64,000 bases of DNA, taken from Lewinella sp. W8. Lineage in GTDB: Bacteria; Bacteroidota; Bacteroidia; Chitinophagales; Saprospiraceae. Shown in pieces: positions 1 to 7,358 of this stretch. The stretch is taken from positions 62,001 to 126,000 of the forward strand of contig NZ_SNAQ03000017.1 in NCBI RefSeq assembly GCF_004375085.3, read 5' to 3'. The notes under the pieces were generated by a model, which was given only the letters and a program-made list of their open reading frames with translations, made no database searches and was not told the origin of the DNA. Within the stretch, counting starts at the first letter, position 1. The number at the start of each line of letters is the position of its first letter. The translations under genes were made by a program, and so were the position numbers.

Positions 1-9
1 GCTGATGAT

Positions 10-450
10 TTACTTGAGTTCTTCTGGTTTCTGAGCGGCGTGGGGGTGCTCAGGTCCTACGTAGAGGTGCAGTTTCTTGATCTGCGCCCGGCCGAGCTTG
101 GTCTTGGGAAGCATGCCCTTGATGGCGTTCTCCAGTACGCGCTCCGGCTTCTTGTCCAGGAGGTCACGGGGAGTGGCCTTACGCTGTCCGCCCGGGTATC
201 CGGTGTGACGGAGGTACTCCTTCTTGGTGAGCTTATCACCCGTGAAGCGAACCTTCTCTACGTTTACAATAATGACGTGATCGCCGTTGTCAAAGTGCGG
301 CGTGAAGTCCGGCTTGTGCTTACCGCGCAGGATAGCAGCCACGCGGCTCGCCAGACGACCAACAACTTCGCCGTCGGCATCAATAACGTGCCACTTACGC
401 TCTACCGATGCTGCGTTGGCAGACTTCGTTTTGTAGGATAGTGTATTCAC
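10..450 (-). CDS. rplM: 50S ribosomal protein L13
   Basis: This 146-residue protein is a structural component of the large ribosomal subunit and one of the early-assembling 23S rRNA binding proteins. The sequence has the normal family length and the typical L13 order: a WHVIDA start with the GEVVGRLAS stretch (about residues 20-35), the [16 protein letters not shown] core, the RHTGYPGG motif (about 80-90) and the GMLPK..LGR segment near the C-terminus. In bacteria rplM is normally followed by rpsI, which would lie just outside the window. A consensus Bacteroidota promoter and a hairpin-containing leader of about 65 nt precede it (separate entries), so L13 is probably the first gene of its transcript and may be controlled at the leader. 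Identification is very secure. Confidence 0.97.
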   Translation of the reverse strand: MNTLSYKTKSANAASVERKWHVIDADGEVVGRLASRVAAILRGKHKPDFTPHFDNGDHVIIVNVEKVRFTGDKLTKKEYLRHTGYPGGQRKATPRDLLDKKPERVLENAIKGMLPKTKLGRAQIKKLHLYVGPEHPHAAQKPEELK

Positions 451-517
451 TTAAGATACGATTTTACAAGATTAATGGCCCCGGTATTTCCGCCCCTACG
501 GGGCCCCTTCACCAAAG
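451..517 (-). promoter_or_regulatory. Structured 5' leader of rplM, candidate L13 autoregulatory element
   Basis: Between the predicted transcription start and the L13 start codon, positions 492-504 form a perfect 5-bp hairpin (GCCCC-TAC-GGGGC). A second GGCCCC at 477-482 can pair with GGGGCC at 500-505, giving an alternative fold that excludes the first. Mutually exclusive GC-rich stems fit a ribosomal-protein leader. Known r-protein leaders, including L13 leaders in other phyla, act by L13 binding. The regulatory role here is inference. Confidence 0.45.
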
Positions 518-523
518 CGGACG

Positions 524-554
524 CAAAGGTACGCTCATTAATATTTGAAAACAA
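524..554 (-). promoter_or_regulatory. Bacteroidota-type promoter of rplM
   Basis: On the minus strand TTG (552-554) is followed after 20 nt by TACCTTTG (524-531), a full match to the TAnnTTTG -7 box of the Bacteroidota primary sigma factor. Transcription would begin near 517, leaving a leader of about 65 nt before the L13 ATG. Confidence 0.7.
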
Positions 555-776
555 GCCTTTTGCCCTATATTTTCCACCACCTACCTTCATAACTCCCTGA
601 AAAACAGTAAAAATTTCGCACGCTTTAACATTTACCCCCAAAGAAGTGAGCGGCATCAGCCCCTTTCCGGCGCAGATTTTCTTGCCCGCCGGTGGAGAAC
701 GTATGGAAATGTCGGCAAGTTCCTCGACTGATTATTTTCTGCCGGTGTTTGCCCACTGAATCCCCAACCAGCATTC

Positions 777-1841
777 ATGAACCACCACTCCGTCATTATC
801 ATCGGCGCCGGCCTCACCGGCCTTACCCTCGCCTATCGATTACAACGGGCGGGTACGAAAGCCCTGGTTCTCGAAGGACGACCCCGACCGGGCGGACGAA
901 TTTTCACCCACTATGCACCGGGAAAGGCACCGGTAGAAATGGGCGCTACCTGGCTCGGACTCAAGCACCGCCACCTGGTCGGCCTGTTACGGGAGCTCGA
1001 AATCCCGCTCTTCCAGCAGCAATTGGGGCAGCTTGCCATGTATGACCCGGGCCCGGAACGTCCCGCCGAAAAAATTCCTTTCCCACCAGATCAAGAGCCA
1101 AGCTTTCGCATTACCGGAGGGAGCTCCGCGCTCATCCAGACCCTGATGGATCGCCTCGCGGAGGAGCAGATCATTTTCGATCAGCCCGTTGAAACATTGG
1201 ATTTCACCGGCAAGGAGGCCTTGGTCAGGACCCGTACGGAGACCTACCGGGCGGATCGCGTAGTCAGCACCCTACCCCCGAACCTGATGATTGACGCCCT
1301 TCGGTTCACCCCGGCGCTTCCTCCGGCACTGGAGCAACTCGCCCGCCAAACCCATACCTGGATGGGGGAGTCCATTAAGGCCGGACTTCGTTTCCAAAGC
1401 CCCTTTTGGCGAACGGGCCATCAGTCCGGCACCCTGTTCAGCAACGCCGGGCCCCTGACGGAAGCCTACGAACACGCCGACGCCAAGGACGAATACTTCG
1501 CCCTCAAGGGCTTTCTTCATCCGGGACTGGTACGGGAATCTCCCATCGTTCGGGAACGGATGGTCCGAGAACAACTACAACGGGTGTATGAGTCGTACAC
1601 CGTCTCCGACGGAGAATATCTGGAATACCCCTGGGCCGAAGACCCCTTCACCTATGTTCCCTACCCTCAACCGGTGGGGGCCCACCAACACAATGGGCAC
1701 CCCGCCTTCCGGCAGTCACAGTTCGGAGGAAAGTTCCTGATGGCCGGCTCGGAGACGGCCAAGGCCTTCCCCGGCTACATGGATGGTGCCGTGGAAAGTG
1801 CCGAGCTGACGGCAAAACAGTTGCTGAACGGTAATCATTAA
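777..1841 (+). CDS. FAD-dependent flavin monoamine oxidase family protein
   Basis: A 354-residue flavoprotein oxidoreductase of the amine oxidase/NAD(P)-binding Rossmann class. The N-terminus carries the dinucleotide-binding GxGxxG (GAGLTG, residues 10-15), then an acidic strand end (VLEG, 31-34) and the RPGGRI signature (about 38-42) that contacts FAD in amine oxidases. The C-terminal GGKFLMAGSETA..PGYMDGAVESA block (about 315-345) is the second FAD-binding motif of the family. The length is short for MAO-type enzymes (usually 430-500), so the substrate domain is compact and the amine cannot be named. There is no signal peptide, so it is probably cytosolic. It stands alone on the plus strand, facing the LytTR regulator. 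Confidence 0.85.
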   Translation: MNHHSVIIIGAGLTGLTLAYRLQRAGTKALVLEGRPRPGGRIFTHYAPGKAPVEMGATWLGLKHRHLVGLLRELEIPLFQQQLGQLAMYDPGPERPAEKIPFPPDQEPSFRITGGSSALIQTLMDRLAEEQIIFDQPVETLDFTGKEALVRTRTETYRADRVVSTLPPNLMIDALRFTPALPPALEQLARQTHTWMGESIKAGLRFQSPFWRTGHQSGTLFSNAGPLTEAYEHADAKDEYFALKGFLHPGLVRESPIVRERMVREQLQRVYESYTVSDGEYLEYPWAEDPFTYVPYPQPVGAHQHNGHPAFRQSQFGGKFLMAGSETAKAFPGYMDGAVESAELTAKQLLNGNH

Positions 1842-1849
1842 CCGCTACC

Positions 1850-2551
1850 CTAGCCGAGCAACCGATCTACGTTGAGTTTATATTGCTTACCGATCGGAAT
1901 GAGTTGCTCCCCGATTCTGATCCGGTTGCCCTCCACACTTTCGATGTGGCGCGTGGCCACCACGAAGGATTTATGCACCCGCAGGAAATCTTCCTGCTCC
2001 AGCGCCGAGTATAAGTCGGAAATCTTTTCCCGGGGCATAATGACGCCCTGCGGGGTAACGACTTTGGTGTAATTGCCCGCAGCTTCCAGGTACAGGATGT
2101 CCAGGACCTCCACCTGTCGGTACTGCTTGTTTTCCCGCAAGAAAATTCGCTTCCCTTCCGGTAGTGGAGCGGATGCCCCCCGCGTCGCCGTAGCGGGAGA
2201 AGCCTCCGCGGTGGCTTTGTGTACGGCCTTGAGAAAGCGCTCAAAGCTGAAGGGCTTCAGGAGGTAATCCGCCACGTCGAGTTCGTACCCCTCCAGGGCA
2301 TATTCCTGATAGGCGGTCGTGACGATCACCCTGGGCGGATGGCGCAGGGTACGCAAAAACTCAAATCCCTTGAGCTTGGGCATGTTCAGGTCGAGGAAGA
2401 TAAGTTCCACCGTATGTGACTGCAGATATTCCAGTGCCTCAATGGCGTCGTAGCAACTCTTCTGTAGCTGCATATTCGGCATCAGGTCACAATACCCCCT
2501 GATGATATCGTGGGCGATGTACTCGTCATCAATGATCAGGTAGCGTATCAT
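1850..2551 (-). CDS. LytTR-family response regulator
   Basis: A 233-residue two-component response regulator. The receiver domain (about 1-120) has the acidic pair DDE (8-10), phospho-acceptor Asp54 in FLDLNMP, Thr79 in TTAYQ and the conserved Lys in LLKPF (about 99). A LytTR DNA-binding domain occupies about 130-230 (EVLDILYLEAAGNYT..., FLRVHKSFVV, IPIGKQYK). It overlaps the upstream histidine kinase by 4 bp, so the two form one transcription unit and a cognate pair. LytTR proteins bind pairs of short direct repeats about two helical turns apart. Its targets are not known; none is obvious immediately beside the pair. Confidence 0.93.
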   Translation of the reverse strand: MIRYLIIDDEYIAHDIIRGYCDLMPNMQLQKSCYDAIEALEYLQSHTVELIFLDLNMPKLKGFEFLRTLRHPPRVIVTTAYQEYALEGYELDVADYLLKPFSFERFLKAVHKATAEASPATATRGASAPLPEGKRIFLRENKQYRQVEVLDILYLEAAGNYTKVVTPQGVIMPREKISDLYSALEQEDFLRVHKSFVVATRHIESVEGNRIRIGEQLIPIGKQYKLNVDRLLG

Positions 2552-3702
2552 GTTGCCTTCAGGGTTAATTCAGCAGTGTAGGTGTCCTCCGTCTCATCAA
2601 TCCGATAGATATGCCGGTCGGGATAGGCCAGGGCCAGCCGGCGTTTCAGGTTTTGTAGGCCGATCCCCGGCGTTTCATTTCTCGCCTCGACGTCAAAATT
2701 GTTTTTCACCCGAAAGTGGATGGTGTCCGGACTGGTCCACATGCGTACGGACACAAAGGCGTCCTTGCGCAAATTCTCCACCCCGTGCTTAAAGGCATTC
2801 TCCAACAGGATAATGAACAGCAGAGGCATTACCTGCCGATTCTCGTCGGCCAGTTCGTGCCGGAAGTCGACGTCGATCTGTTTGTGGTAGCGCAGGCGGT
2901 GTAAGGCTACGTAATTCTCCAGGTAATTGATCTCCGACATCAGGGAGACGGTCTCCTTTTGCCCCTCGTAGATACCGTAGCGCATCAGGTCCGAAAGCTT
3001 CAGAATCAACTGCTGGGCCTTGTCACTGTCCTGCCCGACGGTACCGTAAAGGTTGTTCAGCATGTTAAAGAAAAAGTGCGGATTGACCTGACTGCGGAGG
3101 TGAAGTAATTCAGCGGTCGTTTTTTCCTTCCTCAGCGTAAGCAGGCCACGGACCTGGCGAATGAACCAGCGCATGGCCAGGAAGCCTAATCCCAGAAAAT
3201 AGCTGGTGGCCAGGATTCCGACGACCGGCTCAAATTCGTAAGTACTCATGGCCAGCAAAAAAAGGACCATGGCCATGCCCAAAAACCAAAACACTAATCG
3301 CCATTTCTTACCGGTAGAAGCTTTTCTAAGGCTGGACAAGCCACCATGCTGTTGAACGTACCACGTTCCAACCGGTACAAAAACCGCTAATTCAGTACAC
3401 AAGACCGTAACGGCAGGATGCTCGGGAAACGATTCGATTACCCCAATAAGGAAGACAATGCCCATAAAAACTGCTCCACCCAAGACTCCCTGTCTATTCT
3501 GCGCGGGAGTCAGGGGAGGAACACCAAACTTTCTCAAAATCCAGCCTACTGGTTTCCTCAGGACTAATGCCCCCGCAAAGAGCCACATAAAAGTGCTGGA
3601 AGCTTCGAGGTTATGCTCCATAAATGCCAATCCGCTGACCAGCAAAATGAAGGAAGGCAACAGCCAAAACAGTCCCGCCTTGATCAATCTGAGCACACGC
3701 AT
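2548..3702 (-). CDS. LytS-like sensor histidine kinase
   Basis: A membrane sensor kinase of about 384 residues. The N-terminal half has several hydrophobic helices with no obvious extracellular sensor domain. The kinase half starts with the His_kinase motif NPHFFFNMLNNLYG, in which the first His is the phospho-acceptor, and continues with an ATPase part (LLENAFKHGV, GIGLQNLKRRL). It is translationally coupled to the LytTR regulator. I use ATG 3702. A GTG at 3735 would add 11 residues, but a promoter-like GTTCTTTG box lies just 1 nt upstream of it (3737-3744), so the mRNA would start inside or after that GTG. The signal sensed is unknown. Confidence 0.9.
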   Translation of the reverse strand: MRVLRLIKAGLFWLLPSFILLVSGLAFMEHNLEASSTFMWLFAGALVLRKPVGWILRKFGVPPLTPAQNRQGVLGGAVFMGIVFLIGVIESFPEHPAVTVLCTELAVFVPVGTWYVQQHGGLSSLRKASTGKKWRLVFWFLGMAMVLFLLAMSTYEFEPVVGILATSYFLGLGFLAMRWFIRQVRGLLTLRKEKTTAELLHLRSQVNPHFFFNMLNNLYGTVGQDSDKAQQLILKLSDLMRYGIYEGQKETVSLMSEINYLENYVALHRLRYHKQIDVDFRHELADENRQVMPLLFIILLENAFKHGVENLRKDAFVSVRMWTSPDTIHFRVKNNFDVEARNETPGIGLQNLKRRLALAYPDRHIYRIDETEDTYTAELTLKAT

Positions 3703-3910
3703 CGGGGACAAAACTAGCGGCTTCCTTTCTCCCACACAAAGAACTTGACCAACACCACCCCGGGCGTTACCAACGTCCGGTACCCGGGGACAAACGCCCT
3801 ACGTCCCGGCCACCTCCCCTTGTGTGCCATCCTTCGGGGCGTTGATCACTTATAGTTGAGGGAGCAAGAGGCGGGAAATAGGTTTGCCACATCACTCACT
3901 CAATTCAACG

Positions 3911-4543
3911 ATGGCCGCCCCGCTACCCCTGATGATCCTCTTCCGAAATTATCGCCCACTGCTCCTGTGGCACATTGCCCCCCTTTGCGTACTGTACTTC
4001 GGCGCTCATTTTTTACTGGGCATCAACTTACTGTTACCCCGGGCCCTTTTCTTGTGCTGTACGCCCCTATTGTTGTCCGCCGCTGGATTGGCACTGTTCC
4101 TGATGGGCCCCATGCTTGCCGTTCCCCTTACCGCCAGCCTGATCATCTTGCTGCGGGACTTCCTTCAATGGTACGCCACGGCTCCTTCCCTTAACCTCCC
4201 ACTGAGTTTTTGCTTTCTACTTATTCCCCTGGGGCTTCGGGTGGCCCTGACAATTCTTAGCCCCTTACGGTTTGTCCGGAACCACTTATTAACGGGAATA
4301 CCTTCCGTTCCGTCGCCCAGGGTGGTTTTGGGACCTATCCTATCCCTGTTGCCCTTGCTCAGGACAAAAAAGGTTCCTCCCCGCTCAAGACCACTACTGG
4401 GAAAGGCCGTAGGATGCTCCGCCAACCTACCGGCAAGAAAAATACCCAGCTGGGTTTCAGAAGCCGGGGAGCTGATCCTGTCCCCCTTTAATCTCCTTCC
4501 GGAATTCAGCTTTGTGAAGCTATTGCTCTACCTACTTTCCTGA
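3911..4543 (+). CDS. Hypothetical hydrophobic membrane protein
   Basis: I do not recognise this 210-residue protein. It is rich in Leu, Pro and Phe and contains about four hydrophobic segments in its first 140 residues (around LWHIAPLCVLYFGAHFLLG, LFLCCTPLLLSAAGLALFL, LTASLIILLRDFL and LSFCFLLIPLGLRVALTIL), followed by a basic Pro/Arg-rich stretch and a final hydrophobic tail. ATG 3911 is preferred; a TTG 27 bp upstream is in frame. It lies between divergent neighbours, with no operon partner. Composition is less typical of the surrounding genes, so it could be a fast-evolving or spurious gene. Confidence 0.45.
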   Translation: MAAPLPLMILFRNYRPLLLWHIAPLCVLYFGAHFLLGINLLLPRALFLCCTPLLLSAAGLALFLMGPMLAVPLTASLIILLRDFLQWYATAPSLNLPLSFCFLLIPLGLRVALTILSPLRFVRNHLLTGIPSVPSPRVVLGPILSLLPLLRTKKVPPRSRPLLGKAVGCSANLPARKIPSWVSEAGELILSPFNLLPEFSFVKLLLYLLS

Positions 4544-4651
4544 TTCTTCTGGCAGATGGGACGACAAGACTTAGCCCAAAGGATTGAGGAATAAAAATTT
4601 CCGGCACCTGTTTGTCTAAACACCTATATTGATTAAAAAAAACTACCTATC

Positions 4652-5098
4652 ATGCAAGTGAAATTCAACTGGCTGGCCATTATTGTGGCCGCCGCAGCGG
4701 CCATGTTCATTGGCTTCCTGTGGTACGGTCTCTTCTTCCAACTCCAGTGGGCCGAAGCCGTCGGCTTCAGTGGCCCGGGCCTCACCGAAGCGGGGGCCGA
4801 GGTGTTCAAGCACGGTGAACCCGTAACGCTGGAGCCCACCCTACCGATGGTCATCAACGCCATCACCATGGTACTTTACGCCATCTTCTTTAGCTGGCTC
4901 ACCGCAAAAGCCGACATGGCGAGTTTGTCCGGAGGAGCTACCCTCGGGGCCGTTCTGGGGGTCGTGGTGACCTTCTCCCACTACGTCACGAACCGTTTCG
5001 CCATGGAACCCGAATTCCTCAGCGTCATCGATGGCACCTACCACATTGCCATCTTCGCGGCCATCGGGGCAATCGTGGGGGCCTGGCGTAAGAAATAG
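4652..5098 (+). CDS. DUF1761 family membrane protein
   Basis: A 148-residue integral membrane protein of the DUF1761 family, whose biochemical role is not established. It shows four predicted membrane helices: NWLAIIVAAAAAMFIGFLWYG at the start with the family's WYG motif, VINAITMVLYAIFFSWL, GGATLGAVLGVVVTFSHYV with the conserved His/Tyr region, and IAIFAAIGAIVGAW at the end. The length matches the family. A strong GC-rich hairpin with a T tract follows (5145-5197). It is probably a single-gene transcript. Confidence 0.85.
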   Translation: MQVKFNWLAIIVAAAAAMFIGFLWYGLFFQLQWAEAVGFSGPGLTEAGAEVFKHGEPVTLEPTLPMVINAITMVLYAIFFSWLTAKADMASLSGGATLGAVLGVVVTFSHYVTNRFAMEPEFLSVIDGTYHIAIFAAIGAIVGAWRKK

Positions 5099-5144
5099 GC
5101 ATACTATCCTGGTGCAGCAACGCTCAGCTTGCTGCTCTTATACG

Positions 5145-5197
5145 AACCCTGCCGTCCGGATTTTCGCTGCAGTGCAGCTTCCGGACGGTGGGGTTTT
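5145..5197 (+). terminator. Intrinsic terminator after the DUF1761 gene
   Basis: CCGTCCGGA (5152-5160) pairs with TCCGGACGG (5180-5188), extended by AACCC/GGGGTT, and is followed by TTTTG. A second hairpin (GCAGCAA/TTGCTGC) precedes it at about 5113-5135. The stem could also work for minus-strand transcription. Confidence 0.75.
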
Positions 5198-5278
5198 GTA
5201 TTGAACCTACTTCTCCGTGGGTTCCTATGGAGTCGATCCCGCTAGTGAGGTTATGTCGGGGCTGAAATTCGTGGTACT

Positions 5279-5308
5279 GGGCGCATCGCGCAGGTGCCGT
5301 GGAATGGG
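5279..5308 (+). repeat. Degenerate copy of the GCGCAGGTGC element
   Basis: The stretch beginning GGGCGCATCGCGCAGGTGC resembles one arm of the 128-bp palindromic element at 48362-48489 (GGGCGACGGAGCGCAGGTGC read on its minus strand). Alignment was by eye, so this is a weak call. Confidence 0.4.
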
Positions 5309-5321
5309 AAAATAGCAAAAA

Positions 5322-5361
5322 TTTTGTCTACTGAGTCTACATGTAGACTCAGTAGACAAAA
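5322..5361. repeat. Perfect 40-nt inverted repeat
   Basis: TTTTGTCTACTGAGTCTACA (5322-5341) is followed without a spacer by its exact reverse complement (5342-5361). Each arm contains GTCTAC twice. It lies about 90 bp beyond the end of the esterase reading frame. On the minus strand it is followed by a T-rich run, so it may be a terminator; it could equally be a protein-binding operator. Confidence 0.85.
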
Positions 5362-5448
5362 AATTGATTTTCAATACTTTGCACCCGCGCCCCGTCGCAA
5401 AAGTCTAATTTCCTCCTTCCTGGAGAGCAATTCAGCAGTTCCCTACAA

Positions 5449-5616
5449 TCACTCCACTTTCTTACCCGTAAAATCCATCTGCCCGGTTTTCACCACCAGA
5501 TCGACGCCCTCCTCGCTCGGCACTTTAAACACCAGCGTAGCCTCCCGACTCGTGAGGAAAAAGGTATGCGCTGACAAGGGTACCAACACCTCCCGGGGCG
5601 TCTGCGGGGCAATCAC
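5449..5616 (-). pseudogene. In-frame C-terminal continuation of the esterase gene beyond an amber codon
   Basis: Directly after the TAG at 5617-5619 the same frame stays open for 55 codons. It encodes VIAPQTPREVLVPLSAHTFF and continues to a TGA at 5449-5451. The composition is protein-like and completes a typical C-terminal beta domain that follows the TPR part. It is therefore either a 3' remnant cut off by a nonsense mutation, or translated by read-through, or the TAG is a sequence error. Confidence 0.7.
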
Positions 5617-6909
5617 CTATAGTTCGTCACCTTCCGCCCCTATTTCCACCATCATCCCCACGGTAGTTTCGTATTTCCCAACGTAATGGGGAAACTGCTT
5701 AACGTCCGCCACGTAGGCTTCCATTCCGTCAATGGTCTCCCCCAGTTTCGCCAGCGCCAGCTTCGTCGACTGCCGCTCCGGGTTTATCCCGTAAGCCCGC
5801 AAAAAGCTTTCGCGAGCTCCGGCTTCCTCCCCCAGCCTGAGCTGGGTTTCGCCCAGGGCCGTCCAGGCCTGCTCCATTTTCGGATAGCGCTTCGTAGTCA
5901 CCATAAGGAGATCCTTGGCTCCTGAGTAATTACCTTCCTCGTAAAATTGCCGCCCCATTCGCAGCAATTCCTCCTGCCCCCAGGCCACCGGCAATCCGTA
6001 TTGTTTTTCCACGGTCTGCTCCCGGTTCATCAACGCGGCCGATCCGCTCAACCGGACGGCTTCCCGCAGGTTCTCGTCCATGCGCCAGTTGGCGAAGATG
6101 AACTCAAGCCCCCGGTAGGTACTCCGCATCGGAATTGACCCGTGGCTTTCTTCCGGCAGCCGTACAAAATCCCACCGTAGGTTCTCCGGTGCCTGCTCTT
6201 CCAGCAGGGCCGCCAGTTTCCACATGCCACCGACCATATCACGGCCTTCATTGCCCATCGTCATGAAAAAATGTGCCCGTAAATCCTGATGCTCCCGGAA
6301 AAATGCCTCCGCTTGCTCCAGTACCAACCGCTGCTCATCCCACCAAAGACTCGGGCTGATGGCCAGATAGGCTTCAAAGCCGCCGGGATGGTTTATCAGC
6401 GCATGGGTGGCAAAGAGCCCACCGAAGGAGTGCCCCACCAATACGTTGAAGTCCGCCGTGCGAAAGGTTTCGTTCACCCAGCTCCGGAGTTCCGTGGTGA
6501 GAAAACGGTGCATCCGGTCCGCCCCTCCGGCCGTGGGGAAGTTGTCCTTGCCCGTTTCGGTCACCGGCGTCAAATCACGGGTGCGGTCATCCGTGTTGGG
6601 AATCCCAACAACGATCATCCGGGGAATTCGGCGATTCTTGGCCAAAAACTTAACGGCCGCCGTAGTATGATGAAAGTTACCCTTGCCATCCAGTAAATAA
6701 AGCACGGGATAAACATCTTGGGTCCGCTGCCAATAATCTTCGGGGAGATAGACCATCACCGGACGGTCTTGTTCCAGTACGTCCGAAGCAAACGTATACT
6801 GTTTTCCGATGCTGATGGGTTCTCCTCCTGGCTGTCCGGCGGCGACAATAGAAAACAGCAGGCTTAATACCAGTAGTAAACAGAATCGTAGCGGAGTAGA
6901 GAATGTCAT
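5617..6909 (-). CDS. Secreted alpha/beta-hydrolase esterase with C-terminal TPR, ended by an in-frame amber codon
   Basis: 430 residues up to a TAG codon. A signal peptide (about 1-25, ending VAAGQ) leads to a putative-esterase domain related to the Fes/IroE/esterase D fold. The nucleophile elbow is GHSFGG with Ser161, followed by ISPSLWWDEQ, and the likely catalytic His is in PEESHGS (about 255). A tetratricopeptide segment (about 310-400: FYEEGNYSGAKDLL, AWTALGETQLRLGE) follows. Proteins of this type are periplasmic or surface esterases; the substrate is not evident. The frame continues for 55 sensible codons beyond the TAG (separate entry), so the native protein was probably about 486 residues. 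The catalytic part is intact, so activity may survive. Confidence 0.85.
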   Translation of the reverse strand: MTFSTPLRFCLLLVLSLLFSIVAAGQPGGEPISIGKQYTFASDVLEQDRPVMVYLPEDYWQRTQDVYPVLYLLDGKGNFHHTTAAVKFLAKNRRIPRMIVVGIPNTDDRTRDLTPVTETGKDNFPTAGGADRMHRFLTTELRSWVNETFRTADFNVLVGHSFGGLFATHALINHPGGFEAYLAISPSLWWDEQRLVLEQAEAFFREHQDLRAHFFMTMGNEGRDMVGGMWKLAALLEEQAPENLRWDFVRLPEESHGSIPMRSTYRGLEFIFANWRMDENLREAVRLSGSAALMNREQTVEKQYGLPVAWGQEELLRMGRQFYEEGNYSGAKDLLMVTTKRYPKMEQAWTALGETQLRLGEEAGARESFLRAYGINPERQSTKLALAKLGETIDGMEAYVADVKQFPHYVGKYETTVGMMVEIGAEGDEL

Positions 6910-7001
6910 AGTCAGGTGGTTGTCCCCCTTAAGATACCCTTTCCTTTACGGATGGCGGGTACGATTCTTTCCTCCAAACTTCAAAGCCTAATCGAACGGC
7001 C

Positions 7002-7148
7002 CTACCCCATACTTTGCGCCGCGGCGCTCAGCCACTTCACGATCAACTCGTTACCGAAGAGTGCGTAATACAGTCCCAGCATGATCAGGATGCCCGCACC
7101 AATGGTGCAGGTCTGGTGAATCATGCAGAATTCATGTGATTTGGCCAT
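7002..7148 (-). CDS. Small single-pass membrane protein (48 aa)
   Basis: An open frame of 48 codons from ATG 7146-7148 to TAG 7002-7004. The product begins MAKSHEFCMIHQ, has one clear membrane helix (about residues 16-32, AGILIMLGLYYALFG) and ends with the amphipathic tail NELIVKWLSAAAQSMG. Its composition is protein-like and it stands alone between the esterase and 5'-nucleotidase genes. A hairpin at 7162-7182, perfectly paired as minus-strand RNA with one G-U pair, lies just upstream. I do not recognise the family. Confidence 0.55.
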   Translation of the reverse strand: MAKSHEFCMIHQTCTIGAGILIMLGLYYALFGNELIVKWLSAAAQSMG

Positions 7149-7161
7149 GACGATGGTGTTT

Positions 7162-7182
7162 CACCGACCCTTTGGGCCGGTG
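7162..7182 (-). promoter_or_regulatory. Hairpin in the leader of the 48-aa membrane protein gene
   Basis: Read on the minus strand, CACCGGCCC pairs with GGGTCGGTG around an AAA loop: nine pairs including one G-U. No T tract follows. The stem ends 14 nt before the ATG, so it could limit ribosome access or mark the end of upstream transcription. Confidence 0.4.
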
Positions 7183-7358
7183 GGTGAGTGTATATAATCA
7201 TCTTGGTCTTTCGAGGAAATTCGGCGCTGATGTTGACTGCACCAACGATAGGCATAATATGGGGTGATGGTGGCCGGTTTTCCAAAACTTCGGGCCCAAA
7301 TCCAGGTTTATCGTGAGAATTTAGCGTACAAACCCCTAATCCTCCGATTGTTGCCCGA

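Noticed and set aside
447..656. 69-codon frame upstream of rplM on the minus strand
   Set aside because: It runs through the promoter and leader hairpins of rplM and has no protein features.
5294..5686. 130-codon plus-strand frame crossing the 40-nt palindrome
   Set aside because: It is antisense to the continuation of the esterase gene, which has clear coding character on the minus strand.
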